DNA of 7,319 bases from DASXTS01 sp036505275 (GTDB lineage Bacteria; Actinomycetota; Actinomycetes; Mycobacteriales; Pseudonocardiaceae): positions 1 to 7,319 of the forward strand of contig DASXTS010000081.1 in the NCBI GenBank assembly GCA_036505275.1, given 5' to 3'. How positions within the stretch are numbered: the first letter of the stretch is position 1; each line of letters starts with the position of its first letter. A program made the position numbers and the translations under genes. The notes under the pieces are model-generated. The model was not told the DNA's origin and ran no database searches. It was given only the letters and a program-made list of their open reading frames with translations. Positions 4,911-7,319 of this stretch are shown here, piece after piece.

Positions 4911-6040
4911 CCGGCACGCTGCTGCTGACCAACGACTTCCCGCCGCGTCCGGGCGGCATCCAGGCGTACCTGCACGCGTTGGCGAGCAGGTTGCCGGCCG
5001 ACGAGCTGGTGGTGTACGCGCCGGCCTGGCGGGGCGCCGCCGAGTGGGACGCCCAGCAGCCCTTCGAGGTGGTCCGCCACCCCGGCACGCTCATGCTCCC
5101 GGTGCCCGGCGTGCTGCGCCGCGGCCGTGAGATCGCCGCCAGCCGCGGCTGCCGGACGGTGTGGTTCGGCGCGGCGGCGCCGCTGGCGCTGCTCACCCCG
5201 TGGTTGCTGGCCGGCACGAGCGTCGAGCGGGCGGTGGCCAGCACGCACGGTCACGAGGTCGGCTGGGCCATGCTGCCGGGCGCCCGGTTGGCGCTGCGCC
5301 GCATCGGCGACACGGTGGACGCGGTGACCTTCGTCAGCCGGTACACCCGCTCCCGGTTCGCCGCGGCGTTCGGGCCGATGGCGGCGCTGGAGCCGTTGCC
5401 GCCGGCAGTGGACACCTCGGTGTTCCATCCGGACGCCAACGCTCGTGCCGCCATCCGGCGCAGATACCGGCTTGGTGAGCAGCCGGTGGTGGTCTGCGTG
5501 TCCCGGCTGGTGCCGCGCAAGGGCCAGGACACCCTGGTGCGAGCCCTGCCGCTGATCAGGCGGCGGGTGCCAGGTACCGCGTTGCTGCTCGTCGGCGGCG
5601 GCCCGTCCCGGGAACGGGTGCGGCGGCTGGCCGCCGAGGCCGGGGTGGCCGAGCATGTCGTGCTCACCGGCGGGGTGCCTTGGTCGGAGCTGTCTGCGCA
5701 CTACGCGGCCGGCGACGTCTTCGCCATGCCCTGCCGCACGTACGGCCGGGGGTTGGACGTCGAGGGGCTGGGCATCGTCTTTCTGGAGGCCGCGGCCACA
5801 AGCCTGCCCGTCGTCGCCGGTCGCTCGGGTGGCGCGCCCGAGGCGGTCCGGGACGGGGAGACCGGCACCGTCGTGGACGGCCGCCGCGTCAAGGAGGTGG
5901 CCAGTGCCGTCGCCGACCTGCTCGCCGACCCGGAGCAGGCGGCCAAGCTGGGTGCGGCCGGCCGCGAGTGGATGCGCCGCGACTGGCAGTGGGACCAGCG
6001 GGCCACCCGCCTCGCCGCCCTCCTCAACGGCCCGCCATAA
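4907..6040 (+). CDS. pimB: PimB': GDP-mannose-dependent PIM alpha-(1-6) mannosyltransferase
   Basis: This 377-residue GT-B glycosyltransferase of family GT4 is predicted to add the second mannose to phosphatidylinositol monomannoside on the cytoplasmic face of the membrane, the step that commits to PIM, LM and LAM. The N-terminal domain has the acceptor-side loop NDFPPRPGGIQ (about 8-18) and STHGHEVGW. The C-terminal nucleotide-sugar domain has VSRLVPRKGQD, with R200 and K205 that in this family contact the phosphates, and the EX7E motif E286-E294 in VEGLGIVFLEA. The length is close to Rv2188c (about 385 aa), and the flanking NlpC/P60 and fadD15 genes match that locus. The GTG start at 4907 overlaps the upstream stop by four bases, with GAGG (4898-4901) just ahead of it. 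The stop codon sits on the junction of a 13-bp tandem duplication. Peripheral membrane association is inferred, since no membrane segment is present. Confidence 0.93.
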   Translation: MTGTLLLTNDFPPRPGGIQAYLHALASRLPADELVVYAPAWRGAAEWDAQQPFEVVRHPGTLMLPVPGVLRRGREIAASRGCRTVWFGAAAPLALLTPWLLAGTSVERAVASTHGHEVGWAMLPGARLALRRIGDTVDAVTFVSRYTRSRFAAAFGPMAALEPLPPAVDTSVFHPDANARAAIRRRYRLGEQPVVVCVSRLVPRKGQDTLVRALPLIRRRVPGTALLLVGGGPSRERVRRLAAEAGVAEHVVLTGGVPWSELSAHYAAGDVFAMPCRTYGRGLDVEGLGIVFLEAAATSLPVVAGRSGGAPEAVRDGETGTVVDGRRVKEVASAVADLLADPEQAAKLGAAGREWMRRDWQWDQRATRLAALLNGPP

Positions 6041-6051
6041 CGGCCCGCCAT
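6026..6051 (+). repeat. 13-bp tandem duplication at the pimB' stop codon
   Basis: AACGGCCCGCCAT occurs at 6026-6038 and again, perfectly, at 6039-6051. The first copy encodes the last residues of PimB' (Asn-Gly-Pro-Pro). The junction T|AA (6038-6040) is the TAA stop. The second copy fills most of the 16-bp gap before the convergent fadD15 stop. No strong terminator hairpin is seen here, although the two genes face each other. Confidence 0.95.
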
Positions 6052-6056
6052 GCTGC

Positions 6057-7319
6057 TCAGCGGGTGTAGATGGCGTCGATCTCGTGGGCGAACTCCTTGG
6101 CGACAACAGCGCGCTTGAGCTTCATGGTGGGGGTGAGCTGGCCGCCGTCCTCGGTGAAGTCGACCGGCAGGATGCGGAACTTCTTGATCGCCTCCGCGGC
6201 CGAAACGGCCTTGTTGGCCTCGGCAACCGCGGCGTCGATATCGGCGCGCAGGTCGGCGTCATTGACCAGGGCGGCGACCTCGCCGGTCTTGCCGTGCTCG
6301 TCGCGCCACACCGGAAAGGCCTCCGGGTCGATCGTGATCAGCGCGGCGATGAACGGCTGGTTGTCACCGACCACCATGCATTGGCTGATCAGCGGGTGGG
6401 CCCGCAGCCGGTCCTCGAGCACGGCCGGGGCGACGTTCTTGCCGCCGGCGGTGACGATCAGCTCCTTCTTCCGGCCGGTGATCCGCAGGTAACCCTCGTC
6501 GTCGAGCTCGCCGATGTCCCCGGTGTGGAACCAGCCGTCCTCGGTGAGCGCCTCGGCGGTGGCGGCGTCGTTGTTCCAGTAGCCGCGGAACACCACGTCG
6601 CCCTTGATCAGCACCTCGCCGTCGTCGGCGATCCGGATGGTGACCCCGGGGATCGGGCGGCCCACCGTGCCGACCTTGCAGTGCTTCGGCAGGCAGACGG
6701 TGGCGGCTGCCGAGGTCTCGGTGAGGCCGTACCCCTCGTAGACGGTGACGCCGATGCCGCGGAAGAAGTGGCCGAGCCGGGCGCCAAGGGGGGCGCCGCC
6801 GGACACCGCGGCGTCGCAGCGGCCACCGAGCGCGGCCCGCAGCCTGCCGTAGACCGACCGGTCGAACAGCGCGTGCTTGGCCCGTAGCCAGGGCCCAGGC
6901 CCGCCGGCGTCCTGCGCCTGGCTCCAGGCCACCGCGGTGGCCTCGGCGGCGTCGAAGATCCGGCCCTTGCCGTCGGCGTGCGCCCGCTGCTTGGCGCTGT
7001 TGTAGACCTTCTCGAACACCCGCGGCACGGATAGCACCAGCGTCGGCCGGAAGTCGGCGAGGTCCGCCAGCAAGTTCTTCACGTCCGGGGTGTGGCCGAC
7101 GGTGGCCCGCGAGTGGAACCCGGTGAGCTGGATGATGCGGGCCAGCACGTGCGCCAGCGGCAGGAACAGCAGGATCTGCGCCTGCGGGTTGAGCAGCTCC
7201 GGCGCCTCCCGCACCACGGTCCTGACCTCGGCCAGCAGGTTGCGGTGGGTCAGGATGCAACCCTTGGACCGGCCGGTGGTGCCCGAGGTGTACACCAGCG
7301 TGGCGAGGTCGTCCGCGCC
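6057..7319 (-). CDS. fadD15: Long-chain acyl-CoA synthetase FadD15 type (C-terminal 420 residues)
   Basis: This is the C-terminal part of an AMP-forming acyl-CoA synthetase (ANL superfamily). The reading frame is open to the right edge, so roughly the first 180 of about 600 residues are missing. The enzyme activates long-chain fatty acids to acyl-CoA via an acyl-adenylate. Visible core motifs, reading on the minus strand, are the P-loop YTSGTTGRSKG (about 7292-7260), YEGYGLTETSA (about 6741-6709), GWFHTGDIGELDDEGYL with the ribose-binding Asp (about 6536-6486), the hinge ITGRKKELIV just after it, and the C-terminal QLTPTMKLKR with the likely catalytic lysine (about 6145-6116). The large insert and long C-terminal helical section are typical of bacterial long-chain FadD/FadD15 rather than short-chain enzymes. 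The gene converges on pimB', as fadD15 does in mycobacteria. The true start and promoter lie outside the window. Confidence 0.93.
   Translation of the reverse strand, partial: GADDLATLVYTSGTTGRSKGCILTHRNLLAEVRTVVREAPELLNPQAQILLFLPLAHVLARIIQLTGFHSRATVGHTPDVKNLLADLADFRPTLVLSVPRVFEKVYNSAKQRAHADGKGRIFDAAEATAVAWSQAQDAGGPGPWLRAKHALFDRSVYGRLRAALGGRCDAAVSGGAPLGARLGHFFRGIGVTVYEGYGLTETSAAATVCLPKHCKVGTVGRPIPGVTIRIADDGEVLIKGDVVFRGYWNNDAATAEALTEDGWFHTGDIGELDDEGYLRITGRKKELIVTAGGKNVAPAVLEDRLRAHPLISQCMVVGDNQPFIAALITIDPEAFPVWRDEHGKTGEVAALVNDADLRADIDAAVAEANKAVSAAEAIKKFRILPVDFTEDGGQLTPTMKLKRAVVAKEFAHEIDAIYTR

Noticed and set aside
4811..6106. Minus-strand 431-codon frame opposite pimB'
   Set aside because: Rich in His/Arg/Gln/Pro with no fold-like pattern, antisense to a clear glycosyltransferase gene.
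5655..6887. Long plus-strand open frame overlapping the end of pimB' and running antisense to fadD15
   Set aside because: Its left part is an out-of-frame reading of pimB' and its right part is the antisense of fadD15 (Val/Asp/Leu/Gly-rich); it has no domain match and no ribosome binding site.

Overview
The window is about 7.3 kb of very GC-rich DNA with strong G/C third-position bias, GTG starts and TANNNT-type -10 boxes. A PimB'-type phosphatidylinositol-mannoside mannosyltransferase next to a FadD15-type acyl-CoA synthetase and a RipC-like NlpC/P60 hydrolase points to an actinobacterium of the Mycobacteriales/Pseudonocardiales branch. The order NlpC/P60 - (variable gene) - pimB' - convergent fadD15 resembles the M. 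tuberculosis Rv2190c-Rv2187 region. The genus cannot be fixed from this window; an Amycolatopsis-like pseudonocardiad is my guess.

Layout. Positions 1-161 (minus strand) hold the start of a small stand-alone Lrp/AsnC ligand-binding-domain protein. It is divergent from a 460-aa coiled-coil protein with a C-terminal NYN/YacP-type ribonuclease domain (267-1649). A 161-bp gap carries a 12-bp tandem repeat. Then comes an 86-aa protein with a CxxC-x6-CxxC N-terminus (1811-2071). The 332-bp gap 2072-2403 is a dense regulatory region: a candidate terminator, a candidate promoter with repeated CACCTTTCG elements, and a clear ydaO-type c-di-AMP riboswitch whose 3' end runs into the ribosome binding site of a secreted NlpC/P60 peptidoglycan hydrolase (2404-3444). 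After a 119-bp gap with a perfect hairpin comes a two-gene unit with a GTGA overlap: a membrane-anchored gluzincin-type metallopeptidase (3564-4910) and PimB' (4907-6040). FadD15 (6057-7319, minus, open at the window edge) converges on pimB' with only 16 bp between the stop codons.

How the parts fit. The right two thirds is an envelope locus: a peptidoglycan hydrolase controlled by the osmotic/wall signal c-di-AMP, a membrane-anchored protease of unknown substrate, the second mannosyltransferase of PIM/LM/LAM synthesis, and a fatty-acid activating enzyme. No CRISPR array, insertion sequence, tRNA or rRNA is visible. I do not see a wholly new multi-gene system. The most unusual points are the riboswitch pseudoknot strand shared with the ribosome binding site, a 13-bp duplication whose junction makes the pimB' stop codon, the 12-bp repeat whose units differ only at synonymous positions in one plus-strand frame, and the uncharacterised four-cysteine protein.
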